A stretch of 64,000 nt of DNA from Chryseobacterium populi (GCF_000282115.1 NZ_AKJY01000034.1:55874-119873), one strand, 5' to 3'. Positions 54,363 to 63,584 are shown, counted from the first letter of the stretch. The notes: generated from the letters alone by a model not told the origin. Made by a program: numbers and translations.

Positions 54363-56012
54363 ATGAAAGATATAATGAATATGAATGTAAAGAAGATTGC
54401 CTTTGGAGCAGCAGTGGTATTTTTTACCAATTTTGCGTTTGCGCAGACACTACAGGATGGTATCAACAGTATTGATAGTGATAAATTTGCTCAAGCTAAA
54501 AACAATTTCACTGATATGATTGCGAAAGCACCTACAGCTGAAAACTATTTTTATCTGGGAAATACTTTTTTAAGACAAGGAGAACCTGATTTTGCAACAG
54601 CAACAGAAAACTTTAATAAAGGTCTTGCTGCCGACAGCAAAAGTTACCTTAATAAATTAGGTCTTGCAACAGTAAAACTTGGAAAAGGTGATAAATCTGC
54701 AGTGGCTGAAATTCAGAAGATTGTAACGGATTCCAGGGAAAAAGATGCTGAAGTATTGTTCAGAGCGGCAGAAGCCTTGACATTATTTGAAAAAAACAAC
54801 TCACCTGACCTTGCAATTCAATTCCTTAATAAAGCAATTGAAAGAGCTCAGAAAAAAGAAGTTCCGGCACATTACTATTATACATTGGGTGATGCTTACA
54901 GATTAAAGAGAATGCCTGGAGATGCGATGTCTGCTTACGATAAAGCATTGCCTTTAGCTAAAAACAAAGCATCTGTATATACAAGAATCGGTACTTTGTG
55001 GATGGCTGCACAGCAATGGAAGCAGGCTAAAGAAAGTATGGATAAAGCGGTTTCAGTAGATGCAACTTATGCTCCGGCTTATAAAGCATTAGCTGCTTAC
55101 GATATCAAATATCAGGAAAATGCCAAAGCTACTCAGGATTTGATTAACTATACAAAATATGCTGATGAAGATCCGTATACTCAGTTGGAAATTTCAAAAT
55201 TGTATTTCACTAATGACGATTATGCGAACTCAAAAGCAATTTTGGATAAGATCTTTGATAAAATTGATGATCCCATTAAATTTAAATTAAGAGCTTATCA
55301 GTTATATGCAGATGGTAAATATGCTGAAGCAAAACAAAGTATGGATACTTTTGTTTCTCAGGCTGATAAATCCAGAGTACAGCCTGCAGATCAGGGCTTA
55401 CAAGGTTTGATCGCCGCTGGTTTAGCTAAAACGGAAACTGATGCAGCTAAAAAATCTGCATTGACGACTGAAGCACAACAAAAAGTGGCAATCGCTAAAG
55501 CTGCAAAAGACGAAACAATGAAGTGGGATATGGAACTGGCAAAAATTTCCGGTGGTGGAGCTTCTCAGGCAGATGCAGATTCAGGGCCTACAAACCCAAC
55601 GATCGAGGCATTGAAAAAGCAGGTAGCAGCTAATGCTCAGGATTCTGATGCATTATTCAAACTGGCTACAGCTTATCAGGATGCTAAAAACTGGAATGGT
55701 GCTATCCTTACATGGCAAAAGATGATCGCATTACTTCCTGATTGGGCTCCTGCTTATTACAGCCAGGGGTATTCTTACCAACAGGCAGGGAATAACGATG
55801 CTGCAAAATTATCTTATGAGAAATTCATCAGTACGGTAAAACCGGCTGATATGGAGGCTAACAAGCAAACTTTAGCTTATGCTTACTTTGCGGTTGCTTA
55901 TATGAATAAAGACTCTGATATTGCTAAAGCTAAAGACTATGTGGCAAAATCTTTACAGTTAGATCCGACTTATCAGGATGCTGTAAAATTGAATGCAGAG
56001 ATCAACAAATAA
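54363..56012 (+). CDS. Secreted tetratricopeptide-repeat protein
   Basis: 549 residues with signal peptide (KKIAFGAAVVFFTNFAFAQ) and repeated TPR helices through the length (AENYFYLGNTFLRQGEPDFA, AHYYYTLGDAYRLKRMPGDA, APAYKALAAYDIKYQENAKA, APAYYSQGYSYQQAGNNDAA). Most likely a periplasmic scaffold. It follows the PstS-like gene by 91 bases and ends at a clear terminator, so it closes the exbB operon. Start: three Mets are close together (codons 1, 5, 7). Confidence 0.88.
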   Translation: MKDIMNMNVKKIAFGAAVVFFTNFAFAQTLQDGINSIDSDKFAQAKNNFTDMIAKAPTAENYFYLGNTFLRQGEPDFATATENFNKGLAADSKSYLNKLGLATVKLGKGDKSAVAEIQKIVTDSREKDAEVLFRAAEALTLFEKNNSPDLAIQFLNKAIERAQKKEVPAHYYYTLGDAYRLKRMPGDAMSAYDKALPLAKNKASVYTRIGTLWMAAQQWKQAKESMDKAVSVDATYAPAYKALAAYDIKYQENAKATQDLINYTKYADEDPYTQLEISKLYFTNDDYANSKAILDKIFDKIDDPIKFKLRAYQLYADGKYAEAKQSMDTFVSQADKSRVQPADQGLQGLIAAGLAKTETDAAKKSALTTEAQQKVAIAKAAKDETMKWDMELAKISGGGASQADADSGPTNPTIEALKKQVAANAQDSDALFKLATAYQDAKNWNGAILTWQKMIALLPDWAPAYYSQGYSYQQAGNNDAAKLSYEKFISTVKPADMEANKQTLAYAYFAVAYMNKDSDIAKAKDYVAKSLQLDPTYQDAVKLNAEINK

Positions 56013-56037
56013 TTTAAAATTTAAATTAAAGATATTT

Positions 56038-56068
56038 AAACTTCCCATCCGTAATGTTTGGGAAGTTT
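56038..56068 (+). terminator. Terminator of the exbB-TPR operon
   Basis: AAACTTCCCA pairs with TGGGAAGTTT and is followed by a T run. Confidence 0.85.
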
Positions 56069-56081
56069 TTATTTTAAGCCT

Positions 56082-56089
56082 TATCTTTG
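56082..56089 (+). promoter_or_regulatory. -7 promoter element of bshB1
   Basis: TATCTTTG; the ATG follows only 5 bases after it, which implies a leaderless or nearly leaderless mRNA. Confidence 0.55.
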
Positions 56090-56094
56090 AAAAT

Positions 56095-56814
56095 ATGAAA
56101 ACAGATATACTTGCTTTTGGAGCACATCCTGATGATGTAGAGTTGGGATGCGGCGGTACTATTGCCAAATTGGTTTCGGAAGGTAAAACATGTGTTATTG
56201 TAGATCTTACTAAAGGTGAAATGGGTACCAGAGGTACGGATGAAACAAGAAAAGAGGAAGCTACCGATTCTGCAAAGATTTTAGGAGTTTCTGCAAGAGA
56301 GAATTTGGGAATGAAGGATGGATTCCTTGTCAATTCTGAGGAATACCAGATGAAGATTGTAAAAATGATTCGCAAATACCGCCCGGAAATCGTTTTGGCC
56401 AATGCAATTGATGATAGACATCCGGACCACGCAAAAGGAGCGAAATTAGTATCTGATGCGTGCTTTTTAGCCGGACTGAGAAAAATTGAAACTGTGGAAG
56501 ACGGGGAAAACCAGGAAGTATGGAGACCGAAACATATTTTCCATTATATACAATGGAAAAATATCCAGCCGGAATTTGTTATAGATATTTCTGAGCATCT
56601 TGATAAGAAATTAGAAGCATGTATGGCATTCAAAACCCAGTTTTATGATCCGAATTCGAACGAACCGGTGACTCCAATTGCAACGAAAGATTTCTTCGAG
56701 AGCCTTACTTACCGTGCTCAGGATTTAGGGCGTTTATCGGGAGTTGCTTACGCTGAGGGCTTTACAACAGAGAAGCTAATTGCGTTGAAAAATTTTGACG
56801 GAATTGTTTTGTAA
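56095..56814 (+). CDS. bshB1: Bacillithiol biosynthesis deacetylase
   Basis: Removes the acetyl group from GlcNAc-malate in bacillithiol synthesis. 239 residues from MKTDILAFGAHPDDVELGCG; the longer frame from 55993 is ignored. Zinc site AHPDD (10-14), the block TKGEMGTRGTDETRKEEATD, RHPDHAKGAKL with the second His group, and HYIQWKNIQPEFVIDISEHL. The N-acetylglucosamine deacetylase (PIG-L/LmbE) fold is clear; BshB1 is the usual member in flavobacteria. Confidence 0.9.
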   Translation: MKTDILAFGAHPDDVELGCGGTIAKLVSEGKTCVIVDLTKGEMGTRGTDETRKEEATDSAKILGVSARENLGMKDGFLVNSEEYQMKIVKMIRKYRPEIVLANAIDDRHPDHAKGAKLVSDACFLAGLRKIETVEDGENQEVWRPKHIFHYIQWKNIQPEFVIDISEHLDKKLEACMAFKTQFYDPNSNEPVTPIATKDFFESLTYRAQDLGRLSGVAYAEGFTTEKLIALKNFDGIVL

Positions 56815-56837
56815 TTAAAAATTCTTTCCTATATTTG
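56808..56837 (+). promoter_or_regulatory. Promoter of tRNA-His
   Basis: TTTG (56808-56811) and TATATTTG (56830-56837) with 18 bases between them match the Bacteroidota -33/-7 consensus; the tRNA begins 12 bases later. The upstream element lies in the end of bshB1. Confidence 0.7.
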
Positions 56838-56849
56838 CAACCACAAAAC

Positions 56850-56924
<75 letters not shown>

Positions 56925-56935
56925 CTAAATTTAAG

Positions 56936-56957
56936 TCCCGCTAAGGTTTTAGCGGGA
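56936..56957 (+). terminator. Terminator of tRNA-His
   Basis: TCCCGCTAA pairs with TTAGCGGGA and is followed by TTTCTTTTTT. Confidence 0.85.
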
Positions 56958-57244
56958 TTTCTTTTTTACTAATCTTATTTTTCCGATTTCAACTATTTAA
57001 AATTCAATTACAGGTTATTTAAATAATCCTCTTTAAAAACCATCTAATTTTTTATTTAGTCCTCCTATTTTGGCGGTGAACTATATTTTTTCTTTTTGCT
57101 CCTGAAGACTTTATAATTATTAAAAATAAATATATTTTTATGTTGATTTTCAGTGTTTTATAGAGGCGGGTTCAGTAATGTGAAAAATTGACTGCAGGTT
57201 GTTTTTTCGTTGTCAAATATCATTCTGCATTTGATATTATTTTC
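56958..57244. other. Gap without recognised gene
   Basis: AT-rich stretch between the tRNA terminator and the promoter of the metalloprotease gene. I see no open frame of note, repeat or integration-site remnant in it. Confidence 0.6.
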
Positions 57245-57252
57245 TAGATTTG
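57245..57252 (+). promoter_or_regulatory. -7 promoter element of the metalloprotease gene
   Basis: TAGATTTG, 15 bases before the start codon at 57268. Confidence 0.5.
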
Positions 57253-57267
57253 TAAAAACGAAGCCCC

Positions 57268-59820
57268 ATGAAAAACTATCTTCTTAAAGAAAAACCATTT
57301 TATTCTCATTTTTACAAAATAAATAAGTTTGTTTATATAGTACTATTTATAAGTTGCTTCGGTTTTGCACAGAAAAAAGAAGCTTCTGAAATTCACTATA
57401 CTCCAAATGGAATATTTGACCAGGTTTTTGACAATCAAGGCCGGGTATTTAAATTATCTGAAATTGAAGCGATAAGCCCCCATTCTACGAAAAGCGGAAA
57501 AAAAGTATTAAATATACAGTCTTTCTCATCAGGTATTTTTGAGCTTTATTTTGAAAATGGAAGTGGAATGGAAGTTGTCGGAAATGCGGTTCATGATCAG
57601 AGGAGAGCTATAATACTTCAGGCATTTCTGGATATTTCTGATTTTATCAATACTCCCTTAAAAAACACAGGAAACAATACTAAGGTAAAGTTTTGGATAC
57701 GGAACCCATCGGCTTTAGGTTTATCCTCAAATACAGGTAGCTCTGCAAGTGCCTTTTATAGTTTTCCAACATTTTCAGCAGGAATTAGCAATCAAGGTAT
57801 GGACTTTGGTGGAATTTTAGATAATGAAATCTGGAAGACGATACATACCGGAGTTGATTCGTATTCTAATACTGTTTTTCCCATTATTAACACAAATAAT
57901 ACCGGTAATTTCTATCACGGTTGGGCATGTTTCAATTTTGCAGGAACAGTGAACTGGAATTTAGACTATAACAAATATAATGCTGCCACTTCATACCCTT
58001 CTAATTATCTTGATTTTTATTCAACAATAATTCATGAAGTTACACATGCCTTAGGGTTTAATAGTTTAATGAGGTATAACGGAAACAGTTCTTTCTATAA
58101 TAATCCGGGAAATTATTTCACAAGATATGATAAAAATTTAAAAACAAGTTCAGGTTTAGAATTAATTACAAACTCACCTGCAACTGGTGGTCAAATGTAT
58201 GGCTTTAATTATAATCCAGTTATTTCGGGCCCTGTTTTATTTCCGGGCTGTAACGTATTTCCACCGGAATTTAATGGGAATAGTGGTTCTTTTAATTGTT
58301 CAAACTCTATAAAATATGTTGGGAATCTTACAGTATCTGTTTACACTCCTCCCTGTTTTGAAAATGGAGGAAGTTTAAGTCACTTTGAAGACGCTTGCTA
58401 CAACGGAAATTCTAATGATCAGTATTTTATGATGAGCGACCGTGCCTCCGGCCTTTTTGCCAAAAGAACTTTAACAAATGAAGAAAGACAGGTATTATGT
58501 GACATTGGTTATAGTCTTCAAGGAACTTTTGGGAGCACGGGCAACTTTACCTACAAAAATTATGGTGTCGCAAGTTGCGCAGGAATATCAATCGGTGGAG
58601 TTAATGACGGATTTTTAAATGGAGTTTATGCTTATCAAGGTAATGCAGGTGCAAATATCAATGTCGATGGAATATTGAACAATGATTATACAAGCAGTTC
58701 ATCACCCAGTTTGGGCTTTGAATTTGTTCAGGATTTATATGATCCGGATGCAATTATATCAGGAATTACTCCCACTTCATTTGTATTCAAATCTTATGTT
58801 CCGGGTGTACACTTATTGCGTTACGTTCCGTTTGACATCAGTACCGGACAACGTGGAAACATTACCTATATTTATGTAAATGTTTTTAATAATTGTACAA
58901 GTGTTGCTCAACCGAATTTGGTTAGAAATGGTGATTTTGAAGAGCATAATTATGCTCCTTCCTATACAAGCCAAATGTATAAATCATGTGGCTGGCAATG
59001 TACAAGTTATTTTCCGTCTCCTGATTATTTTAATTCAGATTCAACATATCCACATGTAAGTATTCCTTCAAATATTTTTGGCACTCAGGCGGATAAGATC
59101 AATGGAAATCATGCTTATGCCGGAATGTTTATATCTCCAAACAGACCTGCGCTATTACAAAATGTTTATAGTGAATCTTTAAAAACAGAGTTAACGAGCT
59201 CTTTGCAGCCAAACACTAAATATCAATTATCTTTTGATGTATCAATGGCTGATAATCATTTATCAAATGGCATAAAATTTCAAATATTTATTACTGATAT
59301 CAACTTAGAGTTAACGACAGGAGGAATTATTCCAATTTCAAATATAACTTCTGATAAAGTTTTTTTGACAAATCCGACTTTTTCAGGATCTGCATCGGCA
59401 ACTGAATGGGAAACAATTACTTTTACATTTACAACCGGCAGTAACCCTAATTTGAAATACCTCCATATTGGTGGGTTAAATAATGTACAATTTCAAAATA
59501 GTAATGGTCCTGATGTATATTACTATCTGGACAATGTTTCTCTAACTCCTGTTTCGTTACTTGGATTATCAACATCAGATTTTGAGAACAATGATTTTGA
59601 AGTTTTCCCAAATCCCGCTAATTCAATCATCAGTATTACAAATTCAAAATCAACTATAAAATCTATTGAACTTTATGATATGGCAGGAAGAATTTTAAAA
59701 GCTGAAAAAGTTAATAAAACAGATGTTCAACTTGATATATCGAATTATCAGATAGGAACTTATTCGGTCAAAATAATTACCGAAAAGGGGAGTATATCTA
59801 AAAAGGTTATTAAATACTAG
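57268..59820 (+). CDS. T9SS type-A secreted leishmanolysin-like (M8-type) metalloprotease
   Basis: 850 residues. A long N-terminus with a hydrophobic signal at about 22-35 (VYIVLFISCFGFAQ). The catalytic part has IIHEVTHALGFNSL (HEXXH, His 256 and 260, Glu 257), no metzincin third His right after it, but SLSHFEDACYNG (His 372) about 112 residues later and FMMSDRASG as a likely Met-turn (388-389), then EERQVLCDIGYSL. This spaced third His fits leishmanolysin-type peptidases. From about 545 (NLVRNGDFEEHN) a carbohydrate-binding-like jelly roll follows, and the last 80 residues are a type-A sorting domain (EVFPNPANSIISI, SKKVIKY). Substrate unknown. Confidence 0.82.
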   Translation: MKNYLLKEKPFYSHFYKINKFVYIVLFISCFGFAQKKEASEIHYTPNGIFDQVFDNQGRVFKLSEIEAISPHSTKSGKKVLNIQSFSSGIFELYFENGSGMEVVGNAVHDQRRAIILQAFLDISDFINTPLKNTGNNTKVKFWIRNPSALGLSSNTGSSASAFYSFPTFSAGISNQGMDFGGILDNEIWKTIHTGVDSYSNTVFPIINTNNTGNFYHGWACFNFAGTVNWNLDYNKYNAATSYPSNYLDFYSTIIHEVTHALGFNSLMRYNGNSSFYNNPGNYFTRYDKNLKTSSGLELITNSPATGGQMYGFNYNPVISGPVLFPGCNVFPPEFNGNSGSFNCSNSIKYVGNLTVSVYTPPCFENGGSLSHFEDACYNGNSNDQYFMMSDRASGLFAKRTLTNEERQVLCDIGYSLQGTFGSTGNFTYKNYGVASCAGISIGGVNDGFLNGVYAYQGNAGANINVDGILNNDYTSSSSPSLGFEFVQDLYDPDAIISGITPTSFVFKSYVPGVHLLRYVPFDISTGQRGNITYIYVNVFNNCTSVAQPNLVRNGDFEEHNYAPSYTSQMYKSCGWQCTSYFPSPDYFNSDSTYPHVSIPSNIFGTQADKINGNHAYAGMFISPNRPALLQNVYSESLKTELTSSLQPNTKYQLSFDVSMADNHLSNGIKFQIFITDINLELTTGGIIPISNITSDKVFLTNPTFSGSASATEWETITFTFTTGSNPNLKYLHIGGLNNVQFQNSNGPDVYYYLDNVSLTPVSLLGLSTSDFENNDFEVFPNPANSIISITNSKSTIKSIELYDMAGRILKAEKVNKTDVQLDISNYQIGTYSVKIITEKGSISKKVIKY

Positions 59821-59861
59821 TCAATTTTCTACAGTACAGTTTCCTTCCATAATTGTGGAAT

Positions 59862-59893
59862 AAAAAGGTACACTGTTGAAAGTGTACCTTTTT
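59862..59893 (+). terminator. Terminator of the metalloprotease gene
   Basis: AAAAAGGTACACT and AGTGTACCTTTTT form a perfect 13-base stem followed by T-rich sequence. Confidence 0.9.
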
Positions 59894-59930
59894 TATAATA
59901 AGTGAATTTTTATAGTTTAAGACATAAAAA

Positions 59931-59950
59931 AAGCATCCGGGAAGATGCTT
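59931..59950 (-). terminator. Terminator of the PUR/DUF3276 gene
   Basis: AAGCATC pairs with GATGCTT; on the minus strand it is followed by TTTTTTT. Confidence 0.75.
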
Positions 59951-59971
59951 GTGTTTTTAGATATTCTTTTT

Positions 59972-60307
59972 TTATACTTCGTCGTCTGAATCTATTGTAA
60001 AAGATCTGCTTTTGAAGTCTTTGTCATGTTTTTCTGAAATTACATCCTCACCTTTTTCATTAATGATAAAATCTGTAGACTCATTAAACATTTCCTGGAA
60101 ATTTTTAAAATCTTCCTTATAAAGGTAAATTTTATGCTTTTCAAATGTTGCCTCTCCGTTGTCTCCGAAATTCTTTTTACTTTCAGTAATTGTAAGATAA
60201 TAATCCCCTGCTTTCGTCTCACGCACATCAAAGAAATAAGTTCTTCTTCCTGCTTTTAACACCTTCGTGAAAATTTCATTTTCATGGCGTTCCTTGTATT
60301 CACTCAT
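59972..60307 (-). CDS. PUR-family nucleic-acid-binding protein (DUF3276)
   Basis: 111 residues; the Pur-alpha-like core is visible in ENEIFTKVLKAGRRTYFFDV, RETKAGDYYLTITESKK and HKIYLYKEDFKNFQEMF, followed by an acidic tail. Bacterial single-PUR proteins dimerise to bind single-stranded nucleic acid; the role in this group is not established. Own promoter box (60337-60344) and terminator. Confidence 0.88.
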   Translation of the reverse strand: MSEYKERHENEIFTKVLKAGRRTYFFDVRETKAGDYYLTITESKKNFGDNGEATFEKHKIYLYKEDFKNFQEMFNESTDFIINEKGEDVISEKHDKDFKSRSFTIDSDDEV

Positions 60308-60336
60308 TGTTAGATATTTTTTAATCTTGTTAAGAA

Positions 60337-60344
60337 CAAATATA
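60337..60344 (-). promoter_or_regulatory. -7 promoter element of the PUR gene
   Basis: TATATTTG on the minus strand, 29 bases before the start codon at 60307. Confidence 0.5.
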
Positions 60345-60406
60345 AAAGATTTCTTTTAATCACAAAATTTTTTTTATGATTTATTTAACAATTTTGAATG
60401 AAACGG

Positions 60407-62068
60407 CTATGCGGTTATTGAATTGGTAATTTCAGTAAGATTAATAATTTTATCTGCTTTTTGTGCGCTAGACTCTCTGTGTGTGATGATTATGGAGGTA
60501 GTGTTCCTGATTTTATTTTCAATATTTTCGAGGATATTTTGCTCCGTTTCGGTATCTAAAGCTGAAAGAGAATCATCAAAAATGATGATATTCGGGTCTT
60601 TAATTAAGGCTCTTGCGATACAAATTCTTTGCTTCTGACCTCCCGAAAGCATCACTCCGCGTTCCCCAACCATGGTTTTGTACTGATCTTTAAACTCAAT
60701 AATGTTTTTATCAACATCGGCAATTTTTGCATATTCAACCACTTTTTCATGAGATGGGTTGTCAATGGCAAAACCGATATTGTTTTCAATAGAATCGGAG
60801 AATAAATAGCTTTCCTGGGGAATATATCCGATGAAATTTCTGTAATTATCGAGATTATGTTCTTTGAGATTTTTTCCGTCGATAAGGATTTCTCCCTCCG
60901 TAGGGTCTATCAGGCGGCAAAGAAGTAATGCAAGGGTAGACTTTCCGCTTCCGGTTTTTCCCATGATCGCCAGAGATTCTCCAGCGTTGATTTTAAAGCT
61001 TAAATTTTCCAACGCCTTAATTCCGGTGTTAGGATAGATATAAGAAACATTTCTGAACTCAATATCTCCTTTAATAGGATAGTTTTCGAAATTTTTATTA
61101 ACGATCTCTGATTTTTTATCCAGGAATTCATTAATCCTCTGCATCGATGCTTCAGCTCTTTGGTTTACTGAAGTTACCCATCCTACCATTGAAAACGGAA
61201 AGATTAAAGTATTGATATACATGAAAAAATCAGCAATTTTACCAATACTCAGCTCACCGGCAATATATTTTTGACCACCAATAACAATGATGGCAACATT
61301 TAATAATCCGATTACGAATAAAATAATAGTAAAAAAATATGCTTCTGTTTTTGCTAAATCAAGGGCTTTATCTTGATAGTCAGTAACTTTAATGCCGTAG
61401 TTTTTTTTAATATAGTTTTCTCTGGCAAAAAACTTCACAACCCTGATTCCTGAAAAGCTGTCCTGCACAAAAGTCGAAATCCCGGACTGGCTTTTCTGCA
61501 TAATTTTAGACTTTTTATTGATGATGGAACTCACCTTAAAAATAAGATAAGATAGAATAGGAAGCGGGAGCAATGTCCATAAAGTCATGGAAACGTCCGT
61601 TTTTATCATATAAATACTGGTGATAAGAAGGAGTACAATCAGGTTAACAACATACATTACCCCGGGTCCCAGATACATTCTTACCGCTACAATATCTTCG
61701 CTTAGTCTGTTCATTAAGTCTCCGATGGTAGTTTGCTTATAATCTGTAAGTGACAATTCCTGATAATGTCTGTAAATTTTATTTTTCAGCTCATATTCAA
61801 TTCTTCTGGATGCTACAATGATCGTTTGTCTCATCATAAAGGTGAAGAATCCGGTTAATAATGAACAGCCTACAATAATGGCAACGTAAATTAATACCTG
61901 CCTGTTAAATCCTATATGCCCTCCTTTAGTAAGCTCATCTACTGATTTTCCTACAAATTGAACCTTATAAGTATTGAAAAAATTACTGGCTATGATGAAT
62001 AACAATCCCCAAAACAACAATATTTTGTGCTTCCAGAAATAAGGGTTTAACGTTTTTAAAGCTTTCAT
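60407..62068 (-). CDS. ABC exporter (membrane and ATPase domains fused)
   Basis: 553 residues: six membrane helices in the first 300, then an ATPase domain with Walker A IMGKTGSGKSTLALLL, Q-loop GYIPQESYLFSD, signature MLSGGQKQRICIARAL, Walker B NIIIFDDSLSALD and ITHRES (H-loop). The residue after the Walker B Asp is Asp, not the usual catalytic Glu, as in MdlB-type exporters. It probably acts as a homodimer or with a partner encoded elsewhere, exporting a lipid, drug or peptide; substrate unknown. Confidence 0.92.
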   Translation of the reverse strand: MKALKTLNPYFWKHKILLFWGLLFIIASNFFNTYKVQFVGKSVDELTKGGHIGFNRQVLIYVAIIVGCSLLTGFFTFMMRQTIIVASRRIEYELKNKIYRHYQELSLTDYKQTTIGDLMNRLSEDIVAVRMYLGPGVMYVVNLIVLLLITSIYMIKTDVSMTLWTLLPLPILSYLIFKVSSIINKKSKIMQKSQSGISTFVQDSFSGIRVVKFFARENYIKKNYGIKVTDYQDKALDLAKTEAYFFTIILFVIGLLNVAIIVIGGQKYIAGELSIGKIADFFMYINTLIFPFSMVGWVTSVNQRAEASMQRINEFLDKKSEIVNKNFENYPIKGDIEFRNVSYIYPNTGIKALENLSFKINAGESLAIMGKTGSGKSTLALLLCRLIDPTEGEILIDGKNLKEHNLDNYRNFIGYIPQESYLFSDSIENNIGFAIDNPSHEKVVEYAKIADVDKNIIEFKDQYKTMVGERGVMLSGGQKQRICIARALIKDPNIIIFDDSLSALDTETEQNILENIENKIRNTTSIIITHRESSAQKADKIINLTEITNSITA

Positions 62069-62085
62069 AAAGTTTTACAAAATTA

Positions 62086-62093
62086 CAAAAATA
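62086..62093 (-). promoter_or_regulatory. -7 promoter element of the ABC exporter
   Basis: TATTTTTG on the minus strand, 17 bases before the start; a second match TAATTTTG lies at 62078-62085. Confidence 0.45.
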
Positions 62094-62109
62094 CCCGCAT
62101 ACTACGAAT

Positions 62110-62138
62110 TGCATAAATTTTAAATTTTGTATCTTTGC
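62110..62138 (+). promoter_or_regulatory. Promoter of the nusB operon
   Basis: TTG (62110-62112) and TATCTTTG (62131-62138), 18 bases apart, match the Bacteroidota promoter consensus; the nusB start follows 21 bases later. Confidence 0.65.
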
Positions 62139-62159
62139 AGCCATAAAAAAGCTCTTTGA

Positions 62160-63065
62160 ATGTTAGGAAGACGACAAATCCGTGAAAAAGTAGTAGAAAG
62201 TGTGTATTCATACTACCAAAATCCTTTAAAGTTTGATGTTTTAGAGAAAAACATGTTCTCTGGAATAGAAAAAATCTATTATCTCTACATCTATGAGCTC
62301 AATTTTCTGGTTGCTCTTAAAGAGCTTGCCGAAAATCAGATCGAGATCGGAAAGAATAAATATATTAAAACTGATGCAGATATAAATCCTAATCAAAAAT
62401 TTATCAGCAATCAGGTTTTGATCAAGCTTGAAGAAAACCCTGAAAGATTATTTTTTACCGGCCAGCATAAGCAGCTGAAATGGGATTTGCATGATGACCT
62501 GCTGGTAAAAACCTTCCAAAGAATTACTGCAGGAAAACGATACCAGGATTTTATGAAAGAAGATGGATATTCTTTCGAAGAAGATCAGAAGTTCATCGGA
62601 AAACTGTTTTTGAGATATATTGCTGAAAATGAAGATTTTCATGAATATCTTGGTGACAAAGAACTGACCTGGTATGATGATATTCATATTGCCAATTCTA
62701 TGGTTCAGAAAACGATTGGTTTTCTTAAAGAAAATGAAGAAAGCAGAACGCTGATCAAAATGATTAAAGATGAAGAGGATAAAACTTTTGCGGCTAAGCT
62801 TTTAAGAGACACACTGAACAACTGGGAGAATAATGAAAAGAAATTAGCTGAAAGACTGGAAAACTGGGATTTGGAAAGAGTTTCTTTAATGGATAAGGTT
62901 ATTTTGGCAACAGCATTATCAGAACTTGATAATTTCCCTTTCACCCCTTCAAGAGTAATAATTAATGAATATATAGAAATCGCTAAAGTATTTGCTACAG
63001 ACAGATCCAATATCTTCATTAATGGAATTTTAGATAAATATTGTAAAGATCAAAATAGAATTTAA
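62160..63065 (+). CDS. nusB: Transcription antitermination factor NusB
   Basis: Binds boxA RNA with NusE during rRNA transcription. 301 residues, about twice the usual 140; the N-terminal part (about 1-150, MLGRRQIREKVVESVYSYYQ) is a flavobacterial extension and the C-terminal half carries the NusB fold (NWDLERVSLMDKVILATALS, ELDNFPFTPSRVIINEYIEI, SNIFINGILDKY). First gene of a three-gene run with the DUF1573 gene and yajC. Confidence 0.93.
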   Translation: MLGRRQIREKVVESVYSYYQNPLKFDVLEKNMFSGIEKIYYLYIYELNFLVALKELAENQIEIGKNKYIKTDADINPNQKFISNQVLIKLEENPERLFFTGQHKQLKWDLHDDLLVKTFQRITAGKRYQDFMKEDGYSFEEDQKFIGKLFLRYIAENEDFHEYLGDKELTWYDDIHIANSMVQKTIGFLKENEESRTLIKMIKDEEDKTFAAKLLRDTLNNWENNEKKLAERLENWDLERVSLMDKVILATALSELDNFPFTPSRVIINEYIEIAKVFATDRSNIFINGILDKYCKDQNRI

Positions 63066-63066
63066 C

Positions 63067-63573
63067 ATGAAAAAGACGTTATCAATTATCGCTTTGTCTA
63101 TTATAGGCTTCGGTTTAGTTTCTTGTAAAAAAGAAAACAAAGAAGTTCAGGGAGCTGAAACTTCAACTACAGATTCTGCTGCTGTAACAACTCCAGCTGA
63201 TTCTGCTGTAGCTCCGGTTTCCGCTGAAACACCTGCTGCGGCACCTGCTTCCAACCAGCCATCAACATCAATTGCTTTATCAGAAAGTAACTTTAATTTT
63301 GGAAACATTAAAAAAGGAGATAAAGTAGAGCATATTTACGAAATTACCAACACAGGTACCAACCCGCTTGTAATTTCAGAAGTGAAACCAGGATGTGGAT
63401 GTACAGTTCCTGAATTCACTAAAGAGCCTATTTTACCAGGTAAAAAAGGAAAAATCACGTTGCATTTCGATTCTACAAATTTTGACGGAAATGTAAATAA
63501 ATTTGCAGATGTATATGCTAACGTAGATAAAGCTCCGATTAAATTAACATTCACTGCGAATATTCAACCATAA
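63067..63573 (+). CDS. DUF1573 lipoprotein
   Basis: 168 residues; lipobox GFGLVSCKKEN (Cys 18), an Ala/Pro/Thr-rich linker (about 30-65), and the DUF1573 domain NFNFGNIKKGDKVEHIYEIT with KPGCGCTVPEFTKEP, an Ig-like (ASH-type) fold in the periplasm. It follows nusB by one base. Function unknown; gene order nusB-DUF1573-yajC is common in flavobacteria as I recall. Confidence 0.9.
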   Translation: MKKTLSIIALSIIGFGLVSCKKENKEVQGAETSTTDSAAVTTPADSAVAPVSAETPAAAPASNQPSTSIALSESNFNFGNIKKGDKVEHIYEITNTGTNPLVISEVKPGCGCTVPEFTKEPILPGKKGKITLHFDSTNFDGNVNKFADVYANVDKAPIKLTFTANIQP

Positions 63574-63584
63574 TAAAAACGAAT

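Noticed and set aside
56925..57267. Integrated element at the tRNA-His gene
   Set aside because: No integrase, direct repeat of the tRNA end or phage-like gene is visible next to it.
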